Assembly (NCBI RefSeq): GCF_022836495.1
Contig: NZ_BQXM01000018.1
Location: forward strand, 32,966 to 96,965
Length of the DNA: 64,000 nt
Origin: Desulforhabdus sp. TSK
GTDB lineage: Bacteria > Desulfobacterota > Syntrophobacteria > Syntrophobacterales > Syntrophobacteraceae
Reading direction: 5' to 3'
In this document: piece after piece, positions 34,418 through 44,322 of the stretch
How positions within the stretch are numbered: position 1 is the first letter of the stretch
How the letters are laid out: the number at the start of each line of letters is the position of its first letter
Notes under the pieces: model-generated
What the model was told of the DNA's origin: nothing
The model's input: the letters and a program-made list of their open reading frames with translations, nothing else
Database searches by the model: none
Position numbers and translations under genes: made by a program

Positions 34418-34852
34418 TCATTTGGCGGCCTCCTTGAGTTTTTCTTTCATGCGAAAGCCGTTTCGGTTGATGGCAAAGATGTGAGAGTGATGGACAAGCC
34501 GGTCGATGATGGCCGTTGCGACCACCTGATCGGCGAAAACAGGTCCCCAGTCTTCAAATCCACAATTGTTTGGTGAGAATGACGGCTCTTTGTCAAAGCG
34601 GGTGCAAGCCAGCTGGAACAGAAAATTGGCCTGATCCTTCTCGATGGGCATGTAGCCCAGTCATCAATGATGAGGAGGTGAAGCCTCGACAAATCAAGAA
34701 GCTTGGTTTCGATATTTCGACAAGCCTTGCCAAGGGGGTTAGGCTTCGTAGGTGAGTCTCTCGCGGACGGCCCTCTCGGCCTCCTCCTGATAGTGGGAGA
34801 GAATCTCGCGCAGGTCCAAGGCCTTCAACTGCGATTGGAGGCGTGAGGTCAT
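34418..34852 (-). pseudogene. istB: istB remnant (IS21 helper ATPase), internally deleted and frameshifted
   Basis: The start (MTSRLQSQLKALDLREILSHY, ATG at 34852) reads like an IstB N-terminus but stops soon after RLTYEA. A following piece resumes near Walker B (DLSRLHLLIIDDW), shifts frame, and continues with PIEKDQANFLFQLACTRFDK, TAIIDRLVHHSH and FRMKEKL, all typical of IstB. The Walker A segment is missing. Confidence 0.7.
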
Positions 34853-34859
34853 CGTATTC

Positions 34860-35522
34860 CTCCCCCATAGAACGGCCTGCAATCGGGGAGGAGACGCTTA
34901 GGAACCGACCGTAAAACCGGAACATCCAGCTTAAGTGGTTGCACAGGCTTCCTGAGATCTTCCTTGATGAGCGTCCGGAGTTAACGGTTGGAGTCCCGAG
35001 ATGCAGGCACTCACGAAGAGCCTCCTGGACTGCCGAATCCTTGTAGATGCCGGTGAGATCGATGATTTTTTGCAGATGGCAGCCTGGGTTTTCCCCGCAC
35101 CGATTTTTCGGCAAGCTGGACGGAAGCTTCTTTCGGATCCGAGAAAGTTTCCAGGAAGTGGACTTTGGCCCGAGATCGGCACCTCATCTTTTTATCAAGG
35201 GATTTCGGTTCATCGCCGATTAGCGTGAAACCGGCTCCTGTCATTCCGAGGCCTAAAGCCGAAAAATCTTGGTCTCTTGAGGCATCACAACAAGATTCCT
35301 CGCTTCGCTCGTAATGACATGTCTGCATGACGCGATGGAGATTACGTTAATCTGCGATGAGCTGAAATTTCTTTTCGAGTGGCTCGTACTCCGGATGAGG
35401 AAGAATGATTCCGTTGCCCTGCACGAGATCAAACCCGGCGATGGGGGTTAGGGCTGGGTCCAGGATCTGGAGTTTAAGCCCCATCACTTTTTCCACCCAC
35501 ACCCTCTTGCCGGATGGCCAAG
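34860..35522 (-). pseudogene. istA: istA remnant (IS21 transposase C-terminal fragments)
   Basis: Two - strand fragments remain. One (ending at 35347) reads KRVWVEKVMGLKLQILDPAL and EYEPLEKKFQLIAD. The other (about 35180-34860) reads HLQKIIDLTGIYKDSAVQEAL, like the helical C-terminus of IstA. The catalytic DDE core is absent and a repeat lies between the pieces. The assignment rests mainly on position next to istB and the flanking inverted repeats. Confidence 0.45.
35239..35319. repeat. MITE-like dispersed repeat
   Basis: An ~80-bp unit is bounded by inverted repeats TGTCATTCCGAG and CTCGTAATGACA (11 of 12). It includes the segment CGCTTCGCTCGTAATGAC, a form of dispersed repeat I associate with deltaproteobacterial genomes (from memory). 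It interrupts the istA remnant. Confidence 0.5.
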
Positions 35523-35859
35523 GGAAATCGGATAGTGATTTGAATCGACATGGACATACCCATTTCAGCTGACTTTCCTCAGCTCTCTGCGGAAAGTCAA
35601 TGAAACCGGGCGGAGAAACGCCCTCAAGGGTTCCTCAGACCAAAGAATCGAGGGTGCCTTTCCGGTTCTACTCTTACATCCGATGGAAATGTCTTCGTCG
35701 GATAACCGGCAAGGGGGTCAATTTTTAATGTGGATTTTCAAATGGCCTAATTAAGAAAACACTGGCTTTGTCACCCCAACGGTATTTGAATGAGCCCCGG
35801 AAACGGCAGGCAGTCCACCAGCGTGCAACCATACTTCACCATGACCTGTTGCGTATTGT

Positions 35860-35887
35860 TTGCAATATGTACTTTTAGGTGTACAAT
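35860..35887 (+). promoter_or_regulatory. Predicted promoter/operator of the toxin-antitoxin operon
   Basis: TTGCAA, a 16-base spacer and TACAAT lie 38 bases before the antitoxin ATG. The spacer contains TGTAC and runs into TGTACA, a short repeated element that may be the antitoxin's operator, since such antitoxins usually repress their own operon. Confidence 0.5.
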
Positions 35888-35925
35888 GCTCTCAATGGAG
35901 TTCGTCTCATAGCGAGGTAAGGGAT

Positions 35926-36153
35926 ATGCAGGAAACGAACGTCGTCGAACTGAGAAAGCGCATCAAGCACTATTTCGATGCAGTTGAAAGCGGTGAAGTT
36001 GTACGCGTTTATCGCAACGGCAGGCCTATTGCGGAGATCGTTCCGATACCGAAAAGCGATCGATCATGGCAGCGGGAAGTGCCCCGTCTGACCATCAAGG
36101 GGCTCTCCCTGAGTCGTGAAATCTTGAAAGATCGGGCGGAATCGGAATCATGA
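35926..36153 (+). CDS. Type II antitoxin, Phd/YefM-like
   Basis: The ATG at 35926 follows GAGGTAAGGG; a longer frame from 35860 would start inside the promoter. The 75-residue product has the Phd fold signature: NVVELRKRIKHYFDAV, then GEVVRVYRNGRPIAEIVP, and a C-terminal tail that would fold on the toxin. It overlaps the toxin gene as ATGA. It should bind both the toxin and the operon promoter. Confidence 0.88.
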   Translation: MQETNVVELRKRIKHYFDAVESGEVVRVYRNGRPIAEIVPIPKSDRSWQREVPRLTIKGLSLSREILKDRAESES

Positions 36154-36563
36154 GAGTCTTCTTCGATACATCCGCTTTCGTCAAAAGGTACATTGAAGAA
36201 CCGGAAAGCGAGAGGGTCATGGAGATCTGCAGGGAGGCAGAACATCTGGTACTGAGCCTCATATGCCTTCCCGAGATGATCTCAGCCCTCAACCGTTTGG
36301 TTCGTGAAGGGAGGCTTTCCGGCGATCAATACCAACAAGTCAAGGATCTCATCCTGGATGACTTCGAGGATGTAGAGGTTTGCGAGATCACAGCGGAAGT
36401 TATCAAACAAACGATTAAATGCATTGAGTGTCATCCGCTGCGTGCTATGGATGCCCTCCACCTTGGGTGCGCTCTCGTTGTGAAGCCTGATCTCTTTGTG
36501 TCTTCAGACAGGCGGCAAATTGAGGCGGCAACCAAAGAAGGCATGGAAGTCAAAGAGGCCTAG
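36150..36563 (+). CDS. vapC: VapC-type PIN-domain ribonuclease toxin
   Basis: The product has the PIN-domain acidic residues: FFDTSAFVKRY at the start, a Glu in CLPEMISALNRL, the DALHLGCAL helix Asp, and a final SSDRR Asp. At 137 residues it is the standard length. It should be a metal-dependent RNase held inactive by the overlapping upstream antitoxin. It lies between a transposon graveyard and the phosphorothioation-like operon, where it could stabilise the island. Confidence 0.92.
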   Translation: MRVFFDTSAFVKRYIEEPESERVMEICREAEHLVLSLICLPEMISALNRLVREGRLSGDQYQQVKDLILDDFEDVEVCEITAEVIKQTIKCIECHPLRAMDALHLGCALVVKPDLFVSSDRRQIEAATKEGMEVKEA

Positions 36564-36594
36564 AGCTTGGGGGTGGAATGAAGACTTGATCTTC

Positions 36595-36702
36595 ATGTGG
36601 TCGCTGTCCAAAGCCGCAGAATTCGCACGCATTCCAAGCTATTCTCTATGTCCTAATTGTGCGGCGGCAATGAACAGATGGAGATGCCATTGTGGCATTT
36701 AA
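36595..36702 (+). CDS. Tiny zinc-ribbon-like peptide (35 aa), possible gene remnant
   Basis: A short frame ends in CPNCAAAMNRWRCHCGI, like the C-terminal zinc ribbon of a larger protein. There is no clear ribosome site for the ATG. It may be a truncated remnant or a chance ORF. Confidence 0.2.
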   Translation: MWSLSKAAEFARIPSYSLCPNCAAAMNRWRCHCGI

Positions 36703-36756
36703 GAGGTCCGTAGGTAATGAAACAGCTTGCCGAGGCTAAAATTTTTTTTCTGAGAG

Positions 36757-37434
36757 ATGATAATGCAACATCAATTTAGGGCGTCAGCTATTTCCAAGGT
36801 TCCTCATACCACAGGATTGTACGCTTGGTATTATAAACCATGTGCTTTTGATCAAGAATCCATCAAAGGGGCATTTACATCAATTTTAAACAATTCCATC
36901 GAGGTTTCCAATAGTATCCAGATGAGATACGGGATGAGATATATATCGACCTCACAACTTTCACTCGTTTTTGGCCATAAGCAACAAGGTGTTTCTGATG
37001 TACTTAATGAAGTTATTGTAACATCAGATGAATTCTTGGCTAGTTTTTTCAAATCGGATGCAGTCCAAACCTTTACTAGGCCTATATATATCGGGATAGC
37101 CAAAGATCTGTACACTAGAGTGTATGACCAACATTATTCCTCTCTTCTCTCCATGTGGGAAGACACATCTCCAGTTAGCAAGTATCTTTCGGTTAACGCT
37201 GATGCAACTGTGCAAACAGTCATGGATAATCTCAGTATACCACATTCGTTTGCATTGGAGGCGAGGGTAAGGCAGATAGCTCCAATCGACCTGATCGTGC
37301 ACATCTACCCGACAGAAAGTCTGCCGAAGGATATTGGGCCTGATGTTGATGATCCACAGTGTGAAAGTGCCGCTAGGCGAGCGCTGGAGACTCTTTTACA
37401 GTTAGTTGCAGATCCAATTTGCGGGAGGCGTTAA
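36757..37434 (+). CDS. GIY-YIG nuclease-like protein
   Basis: The GLYAWYY segment (near residue 20) followed by RPIYIGIAKDLYTRVYDQH (near 110) fits the GIY and YIG strands with the conserved Arg and His. FALEARVRQIAP (near 165) supplies the expected catalytic Glu. A ~75-residue insert separates the two first motifs. It is the first gene of the big + operon, three bases before the DGQHR gene, and is distinctly AT-richer than most later genes. It may be the nicking or cleaving enzyme of the system. An ATG six bases later is an alternative start. Confidence 0.7.
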   Translation: MIMQHQFRASAISKVPHTTGLYAWYYKPCAFDQESIKGAFTSILNNSIEVSNSIQMRYGMRYISTSQLSLVFGHKQQGVSDVLNEVIVTSDEFLASFFKSDAVQTFTRPIYIGIAKDLYTRVYDQHYSSLLSMWEDTSPVSKYLSVNADATVQTVMDNLSIPHSFALEARVRQIAPIDLIVHIYPTESLPKDIGPDVDDPQCESAARRALETLLQLVADPICGRR

Positions 37435-37437
37435 AAC

Positions 37438-39720
37438 ATGGCTTTTAAGTTCGGAGTACAGAAGAGCCAGATTTTCGGTACATATGGAGAATTTGCAGTA
37501 GGCTCTGATGATGATCGCGTTCGTGCGCAATTCCTATTGACCAAAATGAGACCTGGCTCGGAAGGAACTTGGGAAAATGAATTCGCTTCACAAATGGTGC
37601 CTTGGCGAGAGATGTTCAAGGTTGAAGAACTCACATTCGATGAGTTACTGCAGCGTGATTTAGACGACTCCCGAGTTGCACACGATCTGATTCCCTACTT
37701 ACTTGGTGATAAGGGGGATCATGCTCGGTTCTTTCCGCCCGTACTTGCTGTGCTAGTTCCTAAAAGAACTAATCTAACTGGTATCCTGCCATATTACCCA
37801 GTGCCTCAGAATGGGTCTGATGACTCTATTAGCTTTGGAGACTTGTTTGACTTCCAAAAAATCAAGTTCAATGGAGACACAACCCCTCTAGGTGTAATTG
37901 AATACAACAGGCATAAAGCCGGCTTTGTAATTGTTGATGGTCAACACCGTGCAATGGCTGTTTTGGCTTTACATCGGCAGCTCACAACCTGGGGTGGCGA
38001 TCGCTACGCTTCATATTACAATCATATTCCATTACAGGCAAAACAAGTAGAAAATATTGAGCTTCCTGTTTGCGTCATTTTCCTGCCTGATTTGCATGAG
38101 GGAAAACGAGAGTACTATGAAAAGAAGAGCATTAGTCTCAAAGAAGTCTGTAGAGAAATCTTTCTAGTTGTCAACAAGACAGCGAAAAAAGTCAGTGAAT
38201 CAAGGCAGCTACTTCTAGACGATGAAGATTTCGCTGCCAGGATGATGCGTGCGACACTATCAAAGCTCAAAGGAAGAGGCGAAGAAGATGCAACATGCTC
38301 CCGAATCTATTCCTTTGCTTTTGGGGATTCAGATTCAGATCTAGGGAAACAAGTTGTGAGTGGGCAACTCGAATACTCGACGGCTGTTGCGCTCTACAAG
38401 ATGCATTGCGCAGTTTCCTTTGGCATGCCTGATGCCTTTAACTTGGAGAATCCATCAGACATAACCGACTTAAGGAGGACCAAAAATCCCTCTCGGCCCG
38501 TTGAACTCTTAAAGGGATCATCTCTTGCTAAGCTCAAAGCGCTTTCCAGGTTTTCAGCGAAGTACATGCCATCTGACGATGTCAAGATAGCCGTAGGTCT
38601 CCTCTCAGAGGTAGGAGATATCCCCCTACTCAAGCTGTTCGATAAATTTCGGCCCCTTGCAATCCATAACGCTGAAATGAGAGCTTTACGAACTCGTTTG
38701 TCTGACCCTGACCTTCGTGCAGACCCAATCCAATCTAAGTGTTTCAGCCTACTGTTTGAGGGCAGTGGTGTACTCAATGTTTTCATTGATCACCATAAAC
38801 GACTCAAGGAAAAGGAGAAAGAGCTTATCGAGGAGGGTTCTCCCGTAGGTGATTACGTCAAGAATCAGTTGAAAGATGCTGAAGCCGTTTTGAAAGCCTT
38901 GGATAGACATGAACGCATGATCAAAGAACGGAGATCAGCCAAGCTCTTTAGTATAAATCCGGATAAGTTTTTCAGCCAACCGGGAAATGAGGTTGAAAGG
39001 ACAGAACTGATCAGCATCGCTAAATCTATCTTCGATACCATAGCCACTCAGGCATTTCAGCTAGGCTATTTAATGGCTGTTCATTCCATTGTGGAGGCGA
39101 TGATCAATCTGGACGATTACGATAAAAGAATTACCGTAATCAACTTTGTCAGCGATATGTATGTAAAAGCTCTTAATACCTATTTTTCTCCTGGATCGGA
39201 AACTGAGCATCATACTTTCGCTGGGTACGTTAAAGAACCTCGAGCTGGGGTGTTTGCTACCGACCGCCTAGGATTGAGAGGTCTCCTCTCGCTTAGTGTT
39301 AGAGAACTCAATGAAAAGCAGTGGGTCTTCTTTCGATACGCCATCCTTGAGATTGTACATTCCAAGTATTCATTCGCAACTATTCACGAGGGGCTGAATT
39401 CTGACGGCAGCCAAGAGCTGAAAGACGCATATCTACAATGTCTGCCCGGACTCATACAAGATGTTGTCAAACTGCGGAACGGCTACATCGAAAAAGCTGT
39501 TCATGCATCACTAGGTTCACCAACTTTCACACGTGAAATAGAACTTCTTAAAGCCGAATTAAAGGGCAAAGGCAAGACAGAAGATGAAGTGAATGAGAGT
39601 GTGAGTAGCAAGAAGAAAGACGAATCCGCTAGAGTGCGCGTCAATTGCGAACACAACATAATCGCCAGCTTAGGTGAGACAGCAACTGCGGAAGTGATTG
39701 TCCAACGGCTGGCAGAATAG
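37438..39720 (+). CDS. DGQHR-domain (DndB-like) protein
   Basis: Preceded by GGGAGG. The hallmark VIVDGQHRAMAVLAL lies near residue 165, as in DndB and DpdB. DndB is the transcriptional or modification-level regulator in DNA phosphorothioation systems, and DpdB belongs to 7-deazaguanine DNA systems. At 760 residues it is about twice as long as typical DndB, with a helical second half. Given a PAPS-reductase-like enzyme and a phosphorothioation-associated methyltransferase in the same operon, a DndB-like role fits best. Confidence 0.82.
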   Translation: MAFKFGVQKSQIFGTYGEFAVGSDDDRVRAQFLLTKMRPGSEGTWENEFASQMVPWREMFKVEELTFDELLQRDLDDSRVAHDLIPYLLGDKGDHARFFPPVLAVLVPKRTNLTGILPYYPVPQNGSDDSISFGDLFDFQKIKFNGDTTPLGVIEYNRHKAGFVIVDGQHRAMAVLALHRQLTTWGGDRYASYYNHIPLQAKQVENIELPVCVIFLPDLHEGKREYYEKKSISLKEVCREIFLVVNKTAKKVSESRQLLLDDEDFAARMMRATLSKLKGRGEEDATCSRIYSFAFGDSDSDLGKQVVSGQLEYSTAVALYKMHCAVSFGMPDAFNLENPSDITDLRRTKNPSRPVELLKGSSLAKLKALSRFSAKYMPSDDVKIAVGLLSEVGDIPLLKLFDKFRPLAIHNAEMRALRTRLSDPDLRADPIQSKCFSLLFEGSGVLNVFIDHHKRLKEKEKELIEEGSPVGDYVKNQLKDAEAVLKALDRHERMIKERRSAKLFSINPDKFFSQPGNEVERTELISIAKSIFDTIATQAFQLGYLMAVHSIVEAMINLDDYDKRITVINFVSDMYVKALNTYFSPGSETEHHTFAGYVKEPRAGVFATDRLGLRGLLSLSVRELNEKQWVFFRYAILEIVHSKYSFATIHEGLNSDGSQELKDAYLQCLPGLIQDVVKLRNGYIEKAVHASLGSPTFTREIELLKAELKGKGKTEDEVNESVSSKKKDESARVRVNCEHNIIASLGETATAEVIVQRLAE

Positions 39721-39766
39721 CGGATCGAGAAGAATATTGCGACACCTGAAGAGTTGAGGGCAAATC

Positions 39767-40828
39767 TTGCTACATACAAGTATTCCACAAACGGCTAAAT
39801 CAATGGACACACCGCATATCCCGACGTCTCGCGTAAGTCTTTGGGAAGAATGGCTAAAGGAGGGCTTCTTTGCCCGGCATGAGACCTTTTGCCCACGATA
39901 TGGGTGGCTAAAGAAGGGGTATGATGGTGCTGCTGATTCCACAATTTTTGAGAATGACGACGCCATCGTGAAGCTGGGAGTTGGCAAGAACATGGTGAGG
40001 TCCATACGCTTTTGGTGTATGGCCTTCGGCATAATCGAGCCTGAAGCATCATCCGGACCGCGGCGTCTTGGAGGCCCTGTGCGGCGGACTCATTTTGGGG
40101 ACTGCTTGCTCTCCGATAGCGGCTGGGACCCATTTTTGGAAGACCCGGCAAGCCTTTGGCTGCTTCACTGGCAGCTCTTCTCATTTCCCATCACGGCGTC
40201 AGCCTGGTCCTTGGCGATCAACCTCGGACATATGGGATCATTCACGTTAAAAGATTTGGGCCGTGCACTCGTCGAACGTAAGGACCAGTTTCCGGCATTA
40301 TTCCGCTACACCGAATCCTCTATACTCAAGGATGCTTCATGCTTCATGCGCATGTACGCGCCTCCCGGAAACCAGGTATCAGAAGAGATTGAATGCCCTT
40401 TCACCCACCTGGGTCTTCTCATCCCAGGCGACGAGCGTCAAACGTATCGATTCAACCTGTCTCCCAAGAGCAGTCTGCCGGATGAGATTTTTCTCGCAGC
40501 CTGCTGCAACTATGCCAGGAATGTCGTGCGAGGAGAAATGCCCCTGTCCTTGAATGCCGAAGAAGACTCGCCGTCCCGCAAGATGTCTCTATCCCTAAAC
40601 CGGATATCTTATGATTTCAATGCACCTGGAGTTGTCTTCAGGCTCTCTGAGACAGAGATTGGTGATCGTCTTGAGAGAATCGCACACTCGTCCAAGGGGC
40701 GTGTCCATTTCGTCGAGGGTTACGGAAGCCGCCAACTGCAATTCGAAGAGAGTCCGGAAAAACTCTATTGGCAGGCACTGGAACGTTATTACACTGGAAA
40801 GGCGAGCGCGAGGCCCATCTACTCATGA
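39767..40828 (+). CDS. DUF4007 family protein
   Basis: The TTG at 39767 has GAGGG six bases upstream; the ATG at 39803 lacks a ribosome site but is possible. The family signature is FARHETFCPRYGWLKKGYDGA, then VKLGVGKNMVRSIRFWCMAFG and EDPASLWLLHWQLF. DUF4007 proteins often accompany PAPS-reductase-type and DGQHR genes in modification islands (recalled association). They probably bind DNA through a winged-helix-like fold. The stop overlaps the next gene as ATGA. Confidence 0.87.
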   Translation: MLHTSIPQTAKSMDTPHIPTSRVSLWEEWLKEGFFARHETFCPRYGWLKKGYDGAADSTIFENDDAIVKLGVGKNMVRSIRFWCMAFGIIEPEASSGPRRLGGPVRRTHFGDCLLSDSGWDPFLEDPASLWLLHWQLFSFPITASAWSLAINLGHMGSFTLKDLGRALVERKDQFPALFRYTESSILKDASCFMRMYAPPGNQVSEEIECPFTHLGLLIPGDERQTYRFNLSPKSSLPDEIFLAACCNYARNVVRGEMPLSLNAEEDSPSRKMSLSLNRISYDFNAPGVVFRLSETEIGDRLERIAHSSKGRVHFVEGYGSRQLQFEESPEKLYWQALERYYTGKASARPIYS

Positions 40829-43800
40829 TCACTCTATCCGATTACATAAAGCCTGAAATTATGATCGCCCGGTCAGTCAACATAGAACGTGACAGGGGCG
40901 ATATAAAAACTCTACAGCAGTATCGCCTTACCGGAAAAGGCCTGGATATCATACAACGGCTCACGGCAGCGCTGAATGGCGAGCGCATATCGGCGTGGTC
41001 ATTGACCGGCCCGTACGGAATGGGCAAATCATCCTTTACCAACTATCTCCTCGCCCTCTGCGGACCTCCACACGACAAGGAGACCAAGATCGCCCGGGAC
41101 ATGCTCAAGGAGAAGGATCTAGAGCTTGCCCATAAGTTTCAGAGGATCATGGGCGATCGATCTCCGATCTCCAAAGGCCTCTTCCGTGTGCCGGCAACGT
41201 CTTCTTTTGAATCGATCAACTGCACCCTGGCAAAGGGACTCTATCGTGCGCTGATCGCTAACACTCCTTCGCAGGCTAACTTGGTGAGTGCTGTTCAGGA
41301 ACTTCGCCAGGAAGCAAGGGATCTCGCCGCGCAAACTACTCCCGAAACCCTGCGCCTTGTGGAGCTTTTCAGGGCTGCCACTAAAGTTTACAGTGCGCCC
41401 GTAGCCATCGTTATCGATGAATTCGGAAAGAACCTGGAGTTCATGGCTCGGTTCCCGGCACAAGGGGATCTGTTCGTGCTGCAGGCATTGGCGGAGAGTG
41501 AGCATGTCTACCTTTGGGTTTGTCTACATCAAGCCTTCGACGAATACACATCTCGGCTCTCCGCTCGACAGCTTCAGGAGTGGGGGAAGATTCAAGGGCG
41601 GTTCGAGGATATCTCCTTCATTGAGCCCAAGAGTCAAATGCTCCGCTTCATTTGCGAAGCACTGAAACGGAAAAATCCTGATCAACAGCTGAGCCAAGCT
41701 ATCCGGCGCTGGGCCGAGCACTTTCACGAGGCGAGCAGAGCATTAGATCTTCAAGATTTCAAAGATTTCGATCCTGATTTGATAGAGCTCTTCTACCCGC
41801 TGCATCCGCTTGCGGCATTGGTTCTTCCCGAGTTATGCGTACGGTTTGCACAAAATGACCGGACGCTTTTCGCTTTTCTGTGCAGTGGAGAGCCGAACGC
41901 TCTTCCTGCCTTTCTCTCCACCCAATCCATTGATCCTGACGCGGAACAACTTGCTACATTCAGTGTCGAGCTCCTCTATGACTACTTCCTGGCCTCAAGC
42001 ACAAGCGCGTTGATGAATAGACCCGAGTCCCAAAGGTGGATCGAAATCCACGACATTATCGAACGGTCGAGAAACCTGGATTTCTTCCACCTGAATGTTT
42101 TGAAAGCCATCGGTCTGTTGAACCTGATATCCGGGCCATCCGGTTTCCGTGCGTCTTCAAAGCTGCTTTCTTTTGCCTTTCTTCAGTCCGGCTCGGAATC
42201 AGAAGCATCTAAGGAGGCGATCCAAATCGCTATCGATGAGAACATCAGCAAGGGAGTGCTTGTCTATAGGGAATACGCCGAGGAATACCGCCTATGGGAG
42301 GGGAGTGACTTTGATATCATAGCAGCCATTCGTGAGCGAAAGGCTCTGCTCTCAACGCAATCTCTCGAGGAAAATCTGCAAAGTACACTGCCCCTGCCGC
42401 CCCTGACGGCTTCACGGCACTCATATGTTACGGGGACACTGAGGCACTTTGAGCGGAGATGGTGTGATCTGTCGCAGATGGGATCAGCGTTGCCCCAATG
42501 TTCCACTGACGAAATCGATGGACTTCTGCTTTATTGCTTTGGCAATGAACAAGATCCGCCGGATTTCCCTAAAGCAACGAGAGATGGGCGTCCACTGATC
42601 ATCGCATATGCCGCCTGTGAAGAGCAAATCCGTGACATGGTCTTGAACGCGGCTGCAATCAAAGCGGTTCTGCGCGATGCTCCGGAGCTTGAACGTGATG
42701 GGGTAGCCAGAAAAGAGGCACGCTTCAGGGCTTCCGCATCTGAACAGCAACTTCGTGATCACCTTACCGAGCTTTTTTCGCCCGGAAACCCTGAGGTGAG
42801 ATGGTTTGTCGCAGACAAGAAAGAGGAACTGACCTCCTACGCAGAGCTCTCGCGATTGTTATCCCGCTGCTGCGATCAGACCTATCATGGATGCCCTAAA
42901 ATAAGGAACGAATTGATCAACCGCAGCCGCCTCTCCTCTGCTGCGGCAAGAGCCAGACGAGAGCTTATGGAAGCTATGGTGCTTCATCAAAACGTGGAGG
43001 CCCTAGGACTACAGGGAACCGGGCCGGAAAAGGCAATTTACCTCACTATGCTCCAAGATGAAGGTTTGCACATTCAAGTGGAGGATGGGCAATACCGGTT
43101 GATCCCGCCCGGCCGTGATAGCAGCTACGGGCCCGCATGGAGTGCATTAAAGGAAATAATGGAAAGAGCTGGGGACGAAAGCGTTCCAGTCAGCCATCTA
43201 ATCGACAGACTCCGTCATCACCCTTTCGGTTTAAAAGAGGGACCGATCCCGATTTTGCTCTGCCTATTTCTGAGCGTCTATTTCGATGAAATGGCACTCT
43301 ATCAAGATGGAGCATTCGTTCCACAGTTCGGGCCGGAAGAGATGGAACTGATGACCAAACGACCGGAGTATTTCTCCATAAGGCGTTTTACTCCTGAAAA
43401 AGCCCGTGGAGAGCTTTTTGAACTGTACCGCAATCTTCTCAATGCACAGGTGAGCAGCGAAGCAATAGAGGTAAGGAATGCAACCCTGATCGGCGTGATT
43501 GCGCCCCTTATCCAGTTTATTAAGCGACTCCGTCCTTATGTGATCCATACTCGGTCTATAAGTCGGCAAGCACAGAATGTACGCCATACACTGCAGCAGG
43601 CGCGAGATCCGATCGATCTGCTTTTCAAGGATCTGCCAGAGGCTCTCGGTTTGCCTTCAATTGATGACCGTGTCACCGGTGAGTCAGAGTTGCTAGAGAC
43701 ATTCCGCACTCGCTTCACAGAGGCTATTGTCGAGCTCAAGCAGGCATATCCCAAATTGGTTGACCGCATCAAGAACGTTATTTTTGAGGTATTTGGGGGA

Positions 43801-44322
43801 AACTGTGCCGATATCGAAGTCTTGCGTGGTCAACTCAAAGCCCGGACACAGCATCTGGTAGCGAGATGCAGCGACCGAGAGCTAAAGCCTTTCTTGGCTG
43901 CTCTGGCAGGCTTTTCCGGGACAGACACAGACTGGATAGCTTCTTTGGCGACAATTGCTACTCAGCGACCAGTTGATTCCTGGCGCGATAATGACCTAGA
44001 GACTTTCTCTGTGCGGCTTGCCGATCTACACACACGCTTCTCAAACCTGGAGACACTTATTGCAAAAGCCGACAAAGTTCTTCCAAATGGGTCCGACGGC
44101 CGAGAGCCCCGAATGGTCTCCTTCACACGAGCGGATGGCAGTGCTGCCAGTAACATCCTTTGGGTAGATCAGGATAGTCTTCAGGACGCGAAGGCGATGG
44201 TCGCTCAATTGATTCAGGAAGAACAGATAAGCAGACCACAACTACAGGCGATCTTTCTTCTGCTGGGTGAACACTTGTTGTCGGAAGTCAAAGAATCCAC
44301 TGAGGAAACAGCTCATGACTAA
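40825..44322 (+). CDS. Large P-loop ATPase of the modification island (1)
   Basis: A 1165-residue protein with Walker A LTGPYGMGKSSF near residue 60 and Walker B VAIVIDEFGKNLEF near 192. The DEFG-basic-x-LEF form recurs in the ATPase at 57551-61885. The remaining ~900 residues are mostly helical and unrecognised. No SMC-type coiled coil like DndD is seen. It lies between the DUF4007 and PAPS-reductase genes, where Dnd operons carry DndD, so it may be the motor that replaces DndD. The start overlaps upstream as ATGA; the 3' end overlaps the next gene by eight bases. Confidence 0.75.
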   Translation: MITLSDYIKPEIMIARSVNIERDRGDIKTLQQYRLTGKGLDIIQRLTAALNGERISAWSLTGPYGMGKSSFTNYLLALCGPPHDKETKIARDMLKEKDLELAHKFQRIMGDRSPISKGLFRVPATSSFESINCTLAKGLYRALIANTPSQANLVSAVQELRQEARDLAAQTTPETLRLVELFRAATKVYSAPVAIVIDEFGKNLEFMARFPAQGDLFVLQALAESEHVYLWVCLHQAFDEYTSRLSARQLQEWGKIQGRFEDISFIEPKSQMLRFICEALKRKNPDQQLSQAIRRWAEHFHEASRALDLQDFKDFDPDLIELFYPLHPLAALVLPELCVRFAQNDRTLFAFLCSGEPNALPAFLSTQSIDPDAEQLATFSVELLYDYFLASSTSALMNRPESQRWIEIHDIIERSRNLDFFHLNVLKAIGLLNLISGPSGFRASSKLLSFAFLQSGSESEASKEAIQIAIDENISKGVLVYREYAEEYRLWEGSDFDIIAAIRERKALLSTQSLEENLQSTLPLPPLTASRHSYVTGTLRHFERRWCDLSQMGSALPQCSTDEIDGLLLYCFGNEQDPPDFPKATRDGRPLIIAYAACEEQIRDMVLNAAAIKAVLRDAPELERDGVARKEARFRASASEQQLRDHLTELFSPGNPEVRWFVADKKEELTSYAELSRLLSRCCDQTYHGCPKIRNELINRSRLSSAAARARRELMEAMVLHQNVEALGLQGTGPEKAIYLTMLQDEGLHIQVEDGQYRLIPPGRDSSYGPAWSALKEIMERAGDESVPVSHLIDRLRHHPFGLKEGPIPILLCLFLSVYFDEMALYQDGAFVPQFGPEEMELMTKRPEYFSIRRFTPEKARGELFELYRNLLNAQVSSEAIEVRNATLIGVIAPLIQFIKRLRPYVIHTRSISRQAQNVRHTLQQARDPIDLLFKDLPEALGLPSIDDRVTGESELLETFRTRFTEAIVELKQAYPKLVDRIKNVIFEVFGGNCADIEVLRGQLKARTQHLVARCSDRELKPFLAALAGFSGTDTDWIASLATIATQRPVDSWRDNDLETFSVRLADLHTRFSNLETLIAKADKVLPNGSDGREPRMVSFTRADGSAASNILWVDQDSLQDAKAMVAQLIQEEQISRPQLQAIFLLLGEHLLSEVKESTEETAHD

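Larger units (their letters stand above)
34385..35725 (-). mobile_element. Degraded IS21-family element
   Basis: Terminal inverted repeats are visible: AAAACTGACCCC at the left end and GGGGTCAATTTT at the right (11 of 12 positions). The inside holds istA- and istB-like fragments in the correct order on the - strand. At ~1.34 kb it is far shorter than the usual 2-2.5 kb and contains a MITE-like insertion, so it is a relic. Confidence 0.65.

Noticed and set aside
34060..36000. CRISPR array
   Set aside because: Repeats in this zone are inverted repeats of mobile-element relics, not regularly spaced direct repeats.
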